Shown in pieces: positions 51,900 to 62,590 of a stretch of DNA of 64,000 nucleotides. This DNA is from Herbiconiux sp. A18JL235. GTDB taxonomy: Bacteria; Actinomycetota; Actinomycetes; Actinomycetales; Microbacteriaceae. The notes under the pieces were generated by a model. The model saw only the letters and a list, made by a program, of their open reading frames with translations. It ran no database searches and was not told the origin of the DNA. The DNA is taken from assembly GCF_040939305.1 (NCBI RefSeq), contig NZ_CP162511.1, positions 4,130,649 to 4,194,648 of the forward strand, read 5' to 3'. A program made the position numbers and the translations under genes. Positions within the stretch are counted from its first letter, which is position 1. Each line of letters begins with the position of its first letter.

Positions 51900-51905
51900 A
51901 TCCTA
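51900..51905 (-). promoter_or_regulatory. Leaderless -10 box of the sortase gene
   Basis: TAGGAT on the minus strand, seven bases before the ATG at 51892. Confidence 0.5.
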
Positions 51906-51955
51906 AGAGGTGCTGGCTGTGCGACCGCCTCGAACTCCCGCGCTCTCCACACCTT

Positions 51956-52000
51956 GTGGAACGGCCTGTGGAGAACCAGTGGAGAACCGTGTGGGAAACC
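51956..52000 (+). promoter_or_regulatory. Four GTGG direct repeats upstream of crgA
   Basis: GTGGAACGGC, GTGGAGAACC, GTGGAGAACC and GTGGGAAACC begin at 51956, 51968, 51979 and 51991. The spacing is 12, 11 and 12 bases, one helical turn each, and the last ends five bases before the crgA -10 box. The pattern resembles the GTGGG-type direct repeats bound by the division regulator MraZ. Overlap with weak DnaA boxes (TGTGGAnAA) is an alternative. Confidence 0.5.
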
Positions 52001-52004
52001 CCGT

Positions 52005-52010
52005 TAGAAT
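52005..52010 (+). promoter_or_regulatory. Leaderless -10 box of crgA
   Basis: TAGAAT lies seven bases before the ATG at 52018. Confidence 0.5.
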
Positions 52011-52017
52011 CGTCGGC

Positions 52018-52284
52018 ATGGCTCGAGACAAAGCATCCACCAAGGACGTCGCCCGCCGCAACCGCGAGGTTCAGCGCACGAGCGACGACTCCTCGGCGCA
52101 GAATCCGAACCCGGTCTGGTTCAAGCCCGTCATGTTCGGGTTCATGATCGTCGGTCTGCTGTGGATCATCGTCTTCTACGTGAGCCAGGGGCTTTTCCCC
52201 ATTCCCGACCTCGGCAGCTGGAACATCCTCATCGGCTTCGGCATCGCCTTCATCGGCTTCATCATGACGACCCGCTGGCGCTAA
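52018..52284 (+). CDS. crgA: Cell division protein CrgA
   Basis: This 88-residue protein has a basic N-terminus (MARDKASTKDVARRNREVQ), two membrane helices (FGFMIVGLLWIIVFYVS, ILIGFGIAFIGFIM) and the tail TTRWR, the CrgA pattern. It bridges FtsZ-ring, FtsQ and FtsI in mycobacteria and delays division in streptomycetes. It stands alone on the plus strand with an MraZ-like repeat array upstream and a DnaA-box cluster downstream. The ATG at 52018 has a leaderless -10 box. Confidence 0.94.
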   Translation: MARDKASTKDVARRNREVQRTSDDSSAQNPNPVWFKPVMFGFMIVGLLWIIVFYVSQGLFPIPDLGSWNILIGFGIAFIGFIMTTRWR

Positions 52285-52298
52285 TTACACGGGTGTGA

Positions 52299-52357
52299 TT
52301 ATCCCCAGTGTGGAAACTACTGTGGATAACTTTGGGCTGTGGATAACCTGGTCCACA
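52299..52357. promoter_or_regulatory. DnaA-box cluster between crgA and the rhomboid gene
   Basis: Five boxes lie in 59 bases: TTATCCCCA (52299), TGTGGAAAC (52309), TGTGGATAA (52321, perfect), TGTGGATAA (52338, perfect) and TGGTCCACA (52349). This is too dense to be chance in a GC-rich genome. It is about 11 kb from the dnaN-oriC side, where it could bind DnaA outside the origin. Confidence 0.65.
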
Positions 52358-52388
52358 CCGAGCCCGGTCGGTCTCGCTCGGCAGAGGG

Positions 52389-53231
52389 CTAGACGAGCAC
52401 CCGAACCGCGGTGATCGCCACCAGTGCCACGGCGACAGCGGCGACCAGCAGCACCTGAACGGTCTTCAGTCGGCGCGGGCGGGTGCGCACGTAGACCAAC
52501 GCGACGAGCGCACCGGCGATGAGACCGCCGACGTGCGCCTGCCACGAGATGCCCGGCACCAGGAATCCGTAGGCGAGGTTCAGGGCCACCAGCACGAGCA
52601 GCTGCACGCTGTTCCCACCCAGATGGCGGTTGATGATGAAGTAGGCGCCCATGAGGCCGAAGATGGCACCGGATGCGCCCACCACCGGCTGCAACGGATT
52701 CGTCAGCAGGGTGACCGCCACCGAGCCCCCGAACCCGGAGATGAGATAGAGGGCGAGGTAACGCCCTCGACCGAGCAGGCGCTCGAGCGCACTGCCGAAC
52801 ACGAACAGCGTGAACATGTTGAACAGCAGGTGCAGGATCGACCCGTGCACGAAGACGGCGGTGAGCATCCGCCATGGTTCGAACGAGACGCCGGTGGCCG
52901 GGATGACGTAGGCTCCCGCGAACTGCAGCGCCTGCGTCACACCGGGGATGAACTGGAGCAGGAACACCACCACGCACACCGCGATGATGGCGTACGTGAC
53001 GACGGGAGCGCCGCTGCCCGTCAGGTTCTGCAGGATCGCCGGTCGACCGCGCTTGACGCGAGGCGCCTCCTGCCGGTCGCGAGCTGCGCACTCCACGCAG
53101 TGCACGCCCACCGCCGCCTGCACCTGACACTCGGGGCACACGGTTCGCGCGCAGCGCTGACACAGCACGTAGCTCTGCCTGCCGGGATGCCGGTAGCAGT
53201 AGTTGTCAGACGACGCCGGGGCGCTGGTCAT
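52389..53231 (-). CDS. Rhomboid-family intramembrane serine protease with B-box-type zinc motif
   Basis: This 280-residue membrane protein starts with a zinc-binding region (CYRHPGRQSYVLCQRCARTVCPECQ, with five Cys and one His over residues about 11-40). The rhomboid core follows: FVHGSILHLLFNMFTLFVFG, the catalytic Ser in GASGAIFGLMG and the catalytic His in WQAHVGGLIAGAL. It cleaves membrane-embedded substrates. The ATG at 53231 is preferred; upstream in-frame sequence overlaps the cyclophilin gene. The DnaA-box cluster follows its stop. Confidence 0.85.
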   Translation of the reverse strand: MTSAPASSDNYCYRHPGRQSYVLCQRCARTVCPECQVQAAVGVHCVECAARDRQEAPRVKRGRPAILQNLTGSGAPVVTYAIIAVCVVVFLLQFIPGVTQALQFAGAYVIPATGVSFEPWRMLTAVFVHGSILHLLFNMFTLFVFGSALERLLGRGRYLALYLISGFGGSVAVTLLTNPLQPVVGASGAIFGLMGAYFIINRHLGGNSVQLLVLVALNLAYGFLVPGISWQAHVGGLIAGALVALVYVRTRPRRLKTVQVLLVAAVAVALVAITAVRVLV

Positions 53232-53265
53232 CGGAGTGCTTCGACCCGTCGAGGGAGAGGAGCGC

Positions 53266-53805
53266 TCAGACCGCCTCGATGGTGACGTTCTCGAGCACGA
53301 CCTCGTCGAGCGGACGATCGTAGGCGTCGGTGGCCACGCCCGCGAGCTTGTCGACGATGCGCTTCGAGGCGTCGTCGGCGACGGCGCCGAAGATGGTGTG
53401 CTTGCCCTGCAGCCAGGTGGTGGGGCCGACGGTGATGAAGAACTGCGAGCCGTTGGTGCCCTTGCCACCCTGCACGCCGGCGTTGGCCATGGCAAGCACA
53501 TAGGGCTCGGTGAAGTCGAGTTCGGGGTTGATCTCGTCGTCGAAGCGGAAGCCGGGGCCGCCGGTGCCGTTGCCCAGCGGGTCGCCGCCCTGGATCATGA
53601 AGCCGGGGATGATGCGGTGGAAGACGATGCCCTCGTACAGCGGTGCCGTGGTGGGCTGACCGGTCTTCGGGTCGCTCCACTCCAGCTCACCCGTGGCGAG
53701 GCCGACGAAGTTCTTCACCGTCTTGGGCGCGTGGTGGCCGTAGAGGTTGACGACGATCGGTCCGTGGTTGGTGTTGAGCGTGGCGACATGGGTGTGAACG
53801 GGCAT
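53266..53805 (-). CDS. Peptidyl-prolyl cis-trans isomerase, cyclophilin type
   Basis: This 179-residue cyclophilin has the active-site pattern GIVFHRIIPGFMIQGGDP, GTGGPGFRFDDE, LAMANAG-x(n)-GSQFFITVGPTTWLQGKHTIFG. It has no signal peptide, so it acts in the cytoplasm on proline isomerisation, like actinobacterial PpiA. The ATG at 53805 is preferred; the in-frame ATG at 53823 adds six residues. This gene is conserved in this place near gyrA in actinomycetes. Confidence 0.92.
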   Translation of the reverse strand: MPVHTHVATLNTNHGPIVVNLYGHHAPKTVKNFVGLATGELEWSDPKTGQPTTAPLYEGIVFHRIIPGFMIQGGDPLGNGTGGPGFRFDDEINPELDFTEPYVLAMANAGVQGGKGTNGSQFFITVGPTTWLQGKHTIFGAVADDASKRIVDKLAGVATDAYDRPLDEVVLENVTIEAV

Positions 53806-53945
53806 GTGGTCATTCTCGCACATGGGCCATGCCGTCCAGTGAAGGCCCAGGTTTTGCTGAGGGTCTCATCAGCGACCCGGCTTCTGTGGTCGGGCGATGC
53901 GTGCCAAGATGAAGACATCCGTGCTCTCGCCGATGGAGGTTTCTC

Positions 53946-54497
53946 ATGAGTCTTTCCCGCAAGCGTCGCAAAGCGCTCAAGCGTCTGAAGGGAACGGCAG
54001 AAGAGCTGTGGGTCGATCAGCAGGCCGTCATCGACCGGGCGAACGCCATCCTGCGTGAGGCCGGCAAGCAGGCGAGCTTCCTCGCCGACGAAGAGGTGAA
54101 GCCGCGCGTGAAGTCGGCTGTCGACTCCGTCGCTCCCACGATCAGCCGCAAGGCGGCAGAGGTGAAGGTGGCCGGCGAGGCCGTCAAGCGCCAGTTCGCC
54201 ACGGATGTGCTGCCCGCCCTCGCAGGCACGGTCGCGTCCGCGGCGTCGGTGCTGCAGTCGTCGAAGAACCCCGAGCTGTTGAAGCAGGCGGGCAAGAAGG
54301 CGGCCAAGGCCTCGAAGGCGCTGCAGAAGCAGGTTCCGAGTTCGGGCGGTTCGAAGGCCGGCGTGGTCGTGATCGTGAGCCTCGGTGTGGTCACCGCCCT
54401 CGGCATCGGTTACGCCCTCTGGCAGACCTTCCGCGCCGACGACGAACTCTGGATCGCCGACGAAGACCCCGAACCCGAGACCAACCCCGAAAGCTAG
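53946..54497 (+). CDS. Hypothetical protein with C-terminal membrane helix
   Basis: This 183-residue protein has a strongly basic N-terminus (SLSRKRRKALKRLKG), a helical middle with many Lys/Ala, and a C-terminal membrane helix (AGVVVIVSLGVVTALGIGYALW) followed by an acidic tail (DEDPEPETNPES). No domain is recognised. GGAGG precedes the ATG at 53946. A perfect 14-pair terminator hairpin follows its stop. Such Lys-rich helical proteins in actinomycetes are sometimes DNA-binding; this is a guess. Confidence 0.6.
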   Translation: MSLSRKRRKALKRLKGTAEELWVDQQAVIDRANAILREAGKQASFLADEEVKPRVKSAVDSVAPTISRKAAEVKVAGEAVKRQFATDVLPALAGTVASAASVLQSSKNPELLKQAGKKAAKASKALQKQVPSSGGSKAGVVVIVSLGVVTALGIGYALWQTFRADDELWIADEDPEPETNPES

Positions 54498-54513
54498 AAC
54501 CAGCTTTCACAAC

Positions 54514-54548
54514 GAAGAAGCCCCCGGCACACCACCGGGGGCTTCTTC
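54514..54548 (+). terminator. Rho-independent terminator
   Basis: GAAGAAGCCCCCGG (54514-54527) and CCGGGGGCTTCTTC (54535-54548) form a perfect 14-pair stem with a seven-base loop, followed by CGTTAAC. The outer A/T-rich stem makes it usable on both strands. Confidence 0.75.
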
Positions 54549-54570
54549 CGTTAACTCAGCCCTCAACGAC

Positions 54571-54598
54571 GAAGAGGATGCGCGTACGCATCCTCTTC
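54571..54598. terminator. Palindromic hairpin, first copy
   Basis: GAAGAGGATGCG and CGCATCCTCTTC form a perfect 12-pair stem with a CGTA loop. It is nearly identical to the next hairpin and lies between the plus-strand gene and tRNA-Ala. Confidence 0.6.
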
Positions 54599-54614
54599 CA
54601 TAGGCACAGACGAC

Positions 54615-54642
54615 GAAAAGGATGCGTGTACGCATCCTTTTC
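54615..54642 (-). terminator. Palindromic hairpin, second copy, probable tRNA-Ala terminator
   Basis: GAAAAGGATGCG and CGCATCCTTTTC form a perfect 12-pair stem with a TGTA loop. Read on the minus strand it is followed by TCGTCGT and comes 12 bases after tRNA-Ala. Confidence 0.6.
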
Positions 54643-54653
54643 CATTGGTACCG

Positions 54654-54726
54654 TGGAGCCTGGGAGAATCGAACTCCCGACATCCTGCTTGCAAAGCAGG
54701 CGCTCTACCAACTGAGCTAAGGCCCC
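54654..54726 (-). tRNA. tRNA-Ala(TGC)
   Basis: A 73-base tRNA with acceptor GGGGCCT/AGGCTCC (one G-T pair), D-arm TTAGCTCAGTTGGTAGAGC, anticodon loop TTTGCAA (anticodon TGC) and T-arm GGGAGTTCGATTCTCCC. CCA is not encoded. It follows tRNA-Ile in the usual order near gyrA. Confidence 0.96.
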
Positions 54727-54769
54727 CCATCAAACCGCGGTTCGAGGGAGATTTCTTGTGGATCTCTCG

Positions 54770-54843
54770 TGGGGCTACAAGGACTTGAACCTTGGACCTC
54801 TTCGTTATCAGCGAAGCGCTCTAACCGCCTGAGCTATAGCCCC
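54770..54843 (-). tRNA. tRNA-Ile(GAT)
   Basis: A 74-base tRNA with acceptor GGGGCTA/TAGCCCC, D-arm TAGCTCAGGCGGTTAGAGC, anticodon loop CTGATAA (anticodon GAT) and T-arm CAAGGTTCAAGTCCTTG. CCA is not encoded. It is transcribed before tRNA-Ala on the minus strand. Confidence 0.96.
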
Positions 54844-54897
54844 GTTTTTTGACCAGAGACGAGACTACCCTACGGAGGCCCCGATCTCCCAATCGGC

Positions 54898-55305
54898 TTA
54901 CTTGTTGGTGAAGCCGAGCATGACTCCACCGGTGATGCGCACCGCGAGGTTGTACAGCGCCGCCGCGATCGCACCGAGCGCCGTGATGACGATGACGTTC
55001 AGCAGCGCGACGACGATGGAGAAGCCCATCACCTGCGGCAGCGAGGCGAAGTCGAACAGGTCGAAGTTGCCGGCGCCCGCGATGTCTTGCAGGAGCGTGT
55101 TGACGGAGTCGAACACACCGGTCTGGTTGAGCACCGACCACACCAGGAAGCTGGCGACCACGGTGACGATGCCGAGGATGATGGCCAGGAGGAAGGAGAT
55201 CTTCAGCACCGACCAGAAGTCGATGTAGACCAGCTTCAGCCGAACCTGCTTGGTGGTGGCGACTCTTGCCGTCTTCTTCGCGAATTTGTCGCCAAGATTA
55301 CTCAT
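54898..55305 (-). CDS. DUF3566 membrane protein
   Basis: This 135-residue protein matches DUF3566: [41 protein letters not shown], and [21 protein letters not shown], with two or three membrane helices. It is always found after gyrA in actinomycetes. Its function is unknown; a link to chromosome or envelope is only inferred from synteny. The ATG at 55305 overlaps the gyrA stop by eight bases. Confidence 0.85.
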   Translation of the reverse strand: MSNLGDKFAKKTARVATTKQVRLKLVYIDFWSVLKISFLLAIILGIVTVVASFLVWSVLNQTGVFDSVNTLLQDIAGAGNFDLFDFASLPQVMGFSIVVALLNVIVITALGAIAAALYNLAVRITGGVMLGFTNK

Positions 55306-57829
55306 CCGTCGTTACGTCCTCTCCAGGGGCAGACTCTGCCCCTGTGCTCTCCTCGAGCTCCGATTCAAGGTTTCGTTCGGTGTTCTTCGCCACCGCGATG
55401 ATGCGATCGTCGTCCGCGAAGCGGGCGAAGACCACGCCCATCGTGTCGCGTCCCTTAGCCGGTACTTCGGCCACGGCAGAGCGTACCACCTTGCCACTGG
55501 CAAGAACCACAAGGACCTCGTCGTCCTCCCCCACGATGAGGGACCCGATGAGATCGCCCCTCGCCTCGGCGAGTTTGGCCACCTTGATGCCGAGTCCGCC
55601 TCGGCCCTGCACGCGGTACTCGTCGACGGAGGTGCGCTTGGCGTAGCCGCCCTCTGTGACGATGAACACGAAGCCCTCGTCGGAGACGACGGAGGCGCCC
55701 TGCAGGCGGTCGTCGTCGCGGAACTTCATGCCGATGACGCCCGAGGTCGCCCGGCCCATCGGCCGGAGGGCCTCGTCGCTCGCGGTGAAGCGGATCGACA
55801 TGCCCTTCTTCGACACCAGCAGCAGGTCGGCGTCTTCGTCGACGAGCATCGCCGAGACCAGCTCGTCGTCGTCGCGCAGGTTGATGGCGATGATGCCACC
55901 GGTGCGGTTGGTGTCGTACTCGGTGAGCGCTGTCTTCTTGAGCAGCCCGTCGCGGGTGGCGAGCACGAGGTACTTCGCCGTCTTGTAGTCGGGGATGTCG
56001 AGGATCTGCGTGATCTGCTCGTCGGCGGCCAGCGCCAGCAGGTTCGCGACGTGCTGTCCCTTCGCGTCGCGGCCGGCCTCCTGGAGCTCGTAGGCCTTGG
56101 CGCGGTAGACGCGACCGCGGTTGGTGAAGAACAGCAGCCAGTGGTGCGTGGTGGTGACGAAGAAGTGCTCGACGACGTCGTCGGCTCGTAGCTGCGCCCC
56201 CTTCACACCCTTGCCGCCGCGGTGCTGGCTGCGGTAGTTGTCGCTCCGCGTGCGCTTGACGTAGCCGCCGCGGGTGACGGTGACCACCATCTCCTCCTCG
56301 GGGATGAGGTCTTCGATGTTCATGTCGCCGTCGAAGCCGAACATGATCTCGGTGCGCCGGTCGTCGCCGAACTTCTCGACGATCTCGCCGAGCTCGTCGA
56401 TGATGATCTCGCGCTGACGGGCCGGCGAGCCGAGGATGACGTTGTACTCGTCGATCTTCAGCTGCAGCTCGTCTGCCTCGTCTTGGATCTTCTGACGTTC
56501 GAGCGCGGCGAGCCGGCGCAGCTGCAGCTCGAGGATGGCGCGCGCCTGCAGCTCGTCGATGTCGAGCAGATCCATCAGCCCGTCGCGGGCCTCCTCGACG
56601 GTCGGCGAGCGACGGATGAGCGCGATGACCTCGTCGAGCGCGTCGAGCGCCTTGAGGTAGCCGCGCAGGATGTGCATGCGGGCCTCGGCCTCACGCAACC
56701 GGTAGGTGGTGCGCCGCACGATGACGTCGATCTGGTGCGAGACCCACTCGGTGATGAAGCCGTCGAGCGGCAGGGTGCGCGGGATGCCGTCGACGATCGC
56801 GAGCATGTTCGCGCCGAAGTTGTCTTGCAGCTGGGTGTGCTTGTAGAGGTTGTTCAGCACCACCTTCGCCACCGCATCGCGCTTCAGCACGATGACGAGG
56901 CGCTGACCGGTGCGACCGGAGGTCTCGTCGCGGATGTCGGCGATGCCCGCGAGCTTGCCGTCCTTCACCAGGTCGGCGATCTTGATGGCGAGGTTGTCGG
57001 GGTTCACCTGGTAGGGCAGCTCGGTGACCACGAGGCAGGTACGGCCCTGCAGTTCCTCGACGTTCACCACGGCGCGCATGGTGATCGACCCCCGCCCGGT
57101 GCGGTACGCATCCTGGATGCCCTTGACACCGAGGATCTGAGCGCCGGTCGGGAAGTCGGGGCCCTTGATGCGCTGGATGAGCGCCTCGAGCAGTTCTTCG
57201 CGCTCGGCCTCGGGGTTCTGCAGGTACCAGATGGCGCCCTCGGCGACCTCGCGCAGGTTGTGCGGGGGGATGTTCGTGGCCATGCCGACGGCGATGCCGA
57301 CGGAGCCGTTCACGAGCAGGTTCGGGAAGCGGCTCGGCAGCACGATCGGCTCGAGCGTGCGGCCGTCGTAGTTGTCCTGGAAGTCGACTGTCTCTTCCTG
57401 GATGTCGCGCACCATCTCGAGCGCGAGGGGCGCCATCTTCGTCTCGGTGTACCGGGGGGCCGCAGCGCCGTCGTTGCCCGGCGAGCCGAAGTTGCCCTGT
57501 CCGAGCGCGAGGGGGTAGCGCAGCGACCAGGGCTGGATGAGGCGCACCAGGGTGTCGTAGATCGACGAGTCGCCGTGCGGGTGGAACTGGCCCATCACCT
57601 CGCCGACGACGCGCGCCGACTTCGAGAAGGCGCGGTCGGGCCGGTAGCCGCCGTCGAACATCGCGTAGATCACGCGGCGGTGCACGGGCTTGAGTCCGTC
57701 GCGCACGTCGGGCAGGGCGCGGCCCACGATCACGCTCATCGCGTAGTCGAGGTAGGAGCGCTGCATCTCCAGCTGCAGGTCGACCTGCTCGATGCGATCG
57801 CCGGGCGCGGGGGTCAGTTCATCCGTCAT
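55298..57829 (-). CDS. gyrA: DNA gyrase subunit A
   Basis: This 843-residue subunit cuts and rejoins DNA with the catalytic Tyr in APRYTE (Tyr127). The quinolone-resistance region reads [14 protein letters not shown], with wild-type Ser, Ser and Asp at the usual mutation sites. The C-terminal domain has a GyrA box in the form [10 protein letters not shown] and six beta-pinwheel repeats. The acidic C-terminal tail ([22 protein letters not shown]) ends the protein. The gene starts 35 bases after gyrB. Confidence 0.98.
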   Translation of the reverse strand: MTDELTPAPGDRIEQVDLQLEMQRSYLDYAMSVIVGRALPDVRDGLKPVHRRVIYAMFDGGYRPDRAFSKSARVVGEVMGQFHPHGDSSIYDTLVRLIQPWSLRYPLALGQGNFGSPGNDGAAAPRYTETKMAPLALEMVRDIQEETVDFQDNYDGRTLEPIVLPSRFPNLLVNGSVGIAVGMATNIPPHNLREVAEGAIWYLQNPEAEREELLEALIQRIKGPDFPTGAQILGVKGIQDAYRTGRGSITMRAVVNVEELQGRTCLVVTELPYQVNPDNLAIKIADLVKDGKLAGIADIRDETSGRTGQRLVIVLKRDAVAKVVLNNLYKHTQLQDNFGANMLAIVDGIPRTLPLDGFITEWVSHQIDVIVRRTTYRLREAEARMHILRGYLKALDALDEVIALIRRSPTVEEARDGLMDLLDIDELQARAILELQLRRLAALERQKIQDEADELQLKIDEYNVILGSPARQREIIIDELGEIVEKFGDDRRTEIMFGFDGDMNIEDLIPEEEMVVTVTRGGYVKRTRSDNYRSQHRGGKGVKGAQLRADDVVEHFFVTTTHHWLLFFTNRGRVYRAKAYELQEAGRDAKGQHVANLLALAADEQITQILDIPDYKTAKYLVLATRDGLLKKTALTEYDTNRTGGIIAINLRDDDELVSAMLVDEDADLLLVSKKGMSIRFTASDEALRPMGRATSGVIGMKFRDDDRLQGASVVSDEGFVFIVTEGGYAKRTSVDEYRVQGRGGLGIKVAKLAEARGDLIGSLIVGEDDEVLVVLASGKVVRSAVAEVPAKGRDTMGVVFARFADDDRIIAVAKNTERNLESELEESTGAESAPGEDVTTDE

Positions 57830-57864
57830 GTGTCAGTAGTCAGTCTCTGTCGAGGCCCGAGGGC

Positions 57865-59973
<2,109 letters not shown>

Positions 59974-59979
<6 letters not shown>

Positions 59980-60465
59980 GTAAGTATCGCGAGGACCCCG
60001 GCCTGGAATCGATCTGGAGCCCCGTTTCCAGGACGGGGCGTGGGGTGCTTCGAAGCGGATCGACTCGATGCCCGCGTCGGGAAACCGCTGAGCGATCGTC
60101 GTCATGATGAGCACACGCATGTGCCGCAGCTGGGTCGCCCAGGCCGTGGAGTCGCATTGCACGGTCAGCACCGAGTCGGTGATGCCGATGGGCGTCGAGT
60201 GCTCTGCGGTGTCGGGGCCGGCGATCTCCTTCCAGGCCAGCAGCAGGTCGGACTTCGCCAGCGAGCTCGTCCAGCCGAGCTCGCTCTCGAGTCCCGCCAT
60301 CACGTCGCCGAGGCCACGCGGGTCGCGCCCGCTGCCGTACGGAACGTTCGCCTCGTCGTCGTCGCCGGGGCTCCTCCCCTTCTTCTGCCGCCATCTCGCG
60401 GCACGCGCATCCGAGTTCCCGAACGCCGATTTGAGGCGCAGGTAGACGTTCTGGGCCTCAGACAT
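59974..60465 (-). CDS. dciA: DciA-family protein (DUF721), helicase-loading factor
   Basis: This 163-residue protein has the DUF721/DciA core at residues about 58-140: WTSSLAKSDLLLAWKEIAGPDTAEHSTP, and WATQLRHMRVLIMTTIAQ. DciA proteins load the replicative helicase in bacteria without DnaC. The N-terminus is basic and disordered. The ATG at 60465 overlaps the recF stop by eight bases. The name is from the family; function here is inferred. Confidence 0.88.
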
Positions 60466-61645
60466 CGGCCGGCTCCTCGACGATGCGGCCGGCCCGTATG
60501 CGCACCGTGTGCGCGGTGAGCGCTTCGGGCACGTCGTCGTAGACCGCGGCGGTGATGAGCACCTGCTCGTAGTCCTTCACCGCATCCGCCAGCCTCGCCC
60601 GCCGGCGCTGGTCGAGCTCAGCGAAGACGTCGTCGAGGATGACGATCGGGTCGCCGGTCGAGGAGTCGGACCGCAGCAGCTCGGCGCAGGAGAGCTTCAG
60701 CGCGAGCGCGAACGACCACGACTCGCCGTGACTGGCGTAGCCCTTGGCCGGAAGGCCGTTCAGCGTGAATGAGACGTCGTCGCGGTGCGGTCCGCAGAGG
60801 GTGATGCCGCGATCACGCTCGGCGCGGGCGACACGCTCGAGCGCTGTGCGGAAAGCCTCGGCGAGCGCCTCGCGGCTGGGCGCATCCGTCGTGCCCGGCG
60901 CCGCCCTCTCCTCGTCTTCGTCGCGGTCGTCGGACTCCGGATGCTCGGCCAGCACGCTCAGCACCACCTCGAGCGCCGGCTCCTGCTCCGACCCCGCCAC
61001 CGCCTGGTACGCCTCGCGCACGAACGGGGCGAGGGCCGCGACCACGGCGATGCGTTCGGCCATGATCTCGGCGCCGAGCTCCACCAGCCGCTCGTTCCAG
61101 AGTTCGAGCGTCGGCAGCTTCGCGTCACGGAGACCGGATGCGCGCGCCGACTTCAGAAGCGCGTTCCGTTGCTTGAGCACGCGCTCGTAATCGGCGAACA
61201 CCCCGAGAAGGCGGGGAGTCTTGGCGCCGAGGAGCGCATCCACGAACCGCCGGCGGGTGGAGGGTTCGCCCCGGATGAGGGCTAGGTCTTCGGGCGCGAA
61301 CAGCACGGTCGAGATGTACCGCGGCAGATCGCGCGGTTTCACCGCCGCCCGGTTCACCTGCGCCCGGTTGGCGGCCGAGCGGTTCAGCTGCAGTTCCACC
61401 AGCAATTCACGCTCTTCATGGCCGAGGCGTGCCCGCACGATCGCCGAGTCCCGACCGGCGCGGATGAGTGCGTGATCGGTCGAGACCCGGTGCGAGGCGA
61501 GCGTGCTGAGGTAGCCGAGCGATTCCACCAGGTTGGTCTTGCCCTGCCCGTTGCTGCCGACGAACAGGTTCGGGCCGGGCTGCAGTTCGACCTCCGCGGT
61601 CTCGTAGTTGCGGAAGTCGGTGAGGCTGAGGTGGCGGACGATCAC
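60458..61645 (-). CDS. recF: DNA replication and repair protein RecF
   Basis: This 395-residue SMC-like ATPase has Walker A GSNGQGKTN (residues about 29-37), the signature SHGESWSFALALKLS and Walker B PIVILDDVFAELD. It binds gapped DNA and helps RecOR load RecA. An acidic insert (SDDRDEDEERAAPG) lies near residue 230. The GTG at 61645 is chosen because IVRHLSLTDFRNY is the conserved N-terminus; a frame from 61702 adds 19 basic residues that overlap gnd. Confidence 0.95.
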   Translation of the reverse strand: MIVRHLSLTDFRNYETAEVELQPGPNLFVGSNGQGKTNLVESLGYLSTLASHRVSTDHALIRAGRDSAIVRARLGHEERELLVELQLNRSAANRAQVNRAAVKPRDLPRYISTVLFAPEDLALIRGEPSTRRRFVDALLGAKTPRLLGVFADYERVLKQRNALLKSARASGLRDAKLPTLELWNERLVELGAEIMAERIAVVAALAPFVREAYQAVAGSEQEPALEVVLSVLAEHPESDDRDEDEERAAPGTTDAPSREALAEAFRTALERVARAERDRGITLCGPHRDDVSFTLNGLPAKGYASHGESWSFALALKLSCAELLRSDSSTGDPIVILDDVFAELDQRRRARLADAVKDYEQVLITAAVYDDVPEALTAHTVRIRAGRIVEEPADV

Positions 61646-61673
61646 GGCCGGCGGGACTCGGCGGGTTGTGCGG

Positions 61674-62561
61674 TCAGTCGAGCTCCTTGACCGCGTGACC
61701 ACCGAACTGGTTGCGCAGCGCGGCGACAGCCTTCATCGAGGGCGAGTCCTCCTGGCGCGAGACGAACCTGGCGAAGATCGACGCGCTGATGGCGGGCATC
61801 GGCACGGCGTTCTCGATCGCCTCCTCGAGGGTCCAGCGGCCCTCGCCGGAGTCTTCGACGTAGCCCTGGATGTCGTGGAACTCGGGGTCGGCCTCGAGCG
61901 CACGCACGAGCAGCTCGAGCAGCCACGAGCGCACGACGGTGCCGCGCTGCCAGGCCTTGAAGGTGCCCGTGACGTCTTTGATGATGTCCTTCTTGGCGTC
62001 GAGCAGCTCGTAGCCCTCGGCGTAGGCCTGCATGATGCCGTACTCGATGCCGTTGTGCACCATCTTCGCGTAGTGGCCCGCGCCGACCTCACCCGCATGA
62101 ACGAAACCCTCGTCGCGCGGGCCCTCGGGGCGAAGCGCGTCGAAGATGGGCATGGCCCGCTCGACGTTCTCGGCGGTGCCGCCCACCATCAGGCCGTAGC
62201 CGTTCTCGAGGCCCCAGACGCCGCCGGAGACACCGGCGTCCATGAACTGGATGCCCTTCGGCGCGAGGAACTCGGAGTGCTTGAAGTCCTCGGTCCACTT
62301 CGAGTTGCCGCCGTCGATGATGAGGTCGCCCTCCTCCAGCACCTCGGCCAGGTCGTGGACGACCGAGTCGGTGATGGCGCCGGCGGGAACCATCACCCAG
62401 ACGATGCGAGGAGACGGCAGGGCTGCGGCGAGGGCCTTCAGGTCGGGCACGTCGCTCACAGCAGGGTTGGTGTCGTAGCCGACCACGTCGATCCCGGCGT
62501 TCTTCAGGCGGGCGCGCATGTTGTTGCCCATCTTGCCCAGGCCGATGAGTCCGATGTTCAT
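61674..62561 (-). CDS. gnd: 6-phosphogluconate dehydrogenase (short, decarboxylating)
   Basis: This 295-residue enzyme oxidises and decarboxylates 6-phosphogluconate to ribulose-5-phosphate. It has the Rossmann motif GLIGLGKMGNNM, DGGNSKWTED and the catalytic GAGHYAKMVHNGIEYG. The Asp in VVGYDTNP at the end of the second strand suggests NAD rather than NADP, as in the short GntZ-like form. This gene sits between dnaN and recF, a placement common in actinomycetes. AAGGAG precedes the ATG at 62561. Confidence 0.93.
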   Translation of the reverse strand: MNIGLIGLGKMGNNMRARLKNAGIDVVGYDTNPAVSDVPDLKALAAALPSPRIVWVMVPAGAITDSVVHDLAEVLEEGDLIIDGGNSKWTEDFKHSEFLAPKGIQFMDAGVSGGVWGLENGYGLMVGGTAENVERAMPIFDALRPEGPRDEGFVHAGEVGAGHYAKMVHNGIEYGIMQAYAEGYELLDAKKDIIKDVTGTFKAWQRGTVVRSWLLELLVRALEADPEFHDIQGYVEDSGEGRWTLEEAIENAVPMPAISASIFARFVSRQEDSPSMKAVAALRNQFGGHAVKELD

Positions 62562-62590
62562 GTTCGACTGTCTCCTTGCGTGAGGTGGTG

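Noticed and set aside
54745..54770. DnaA-like box TGTGGATCT between the tRNAs
   Set aside because: Two mismatches to consensus and isolated; likely chance.
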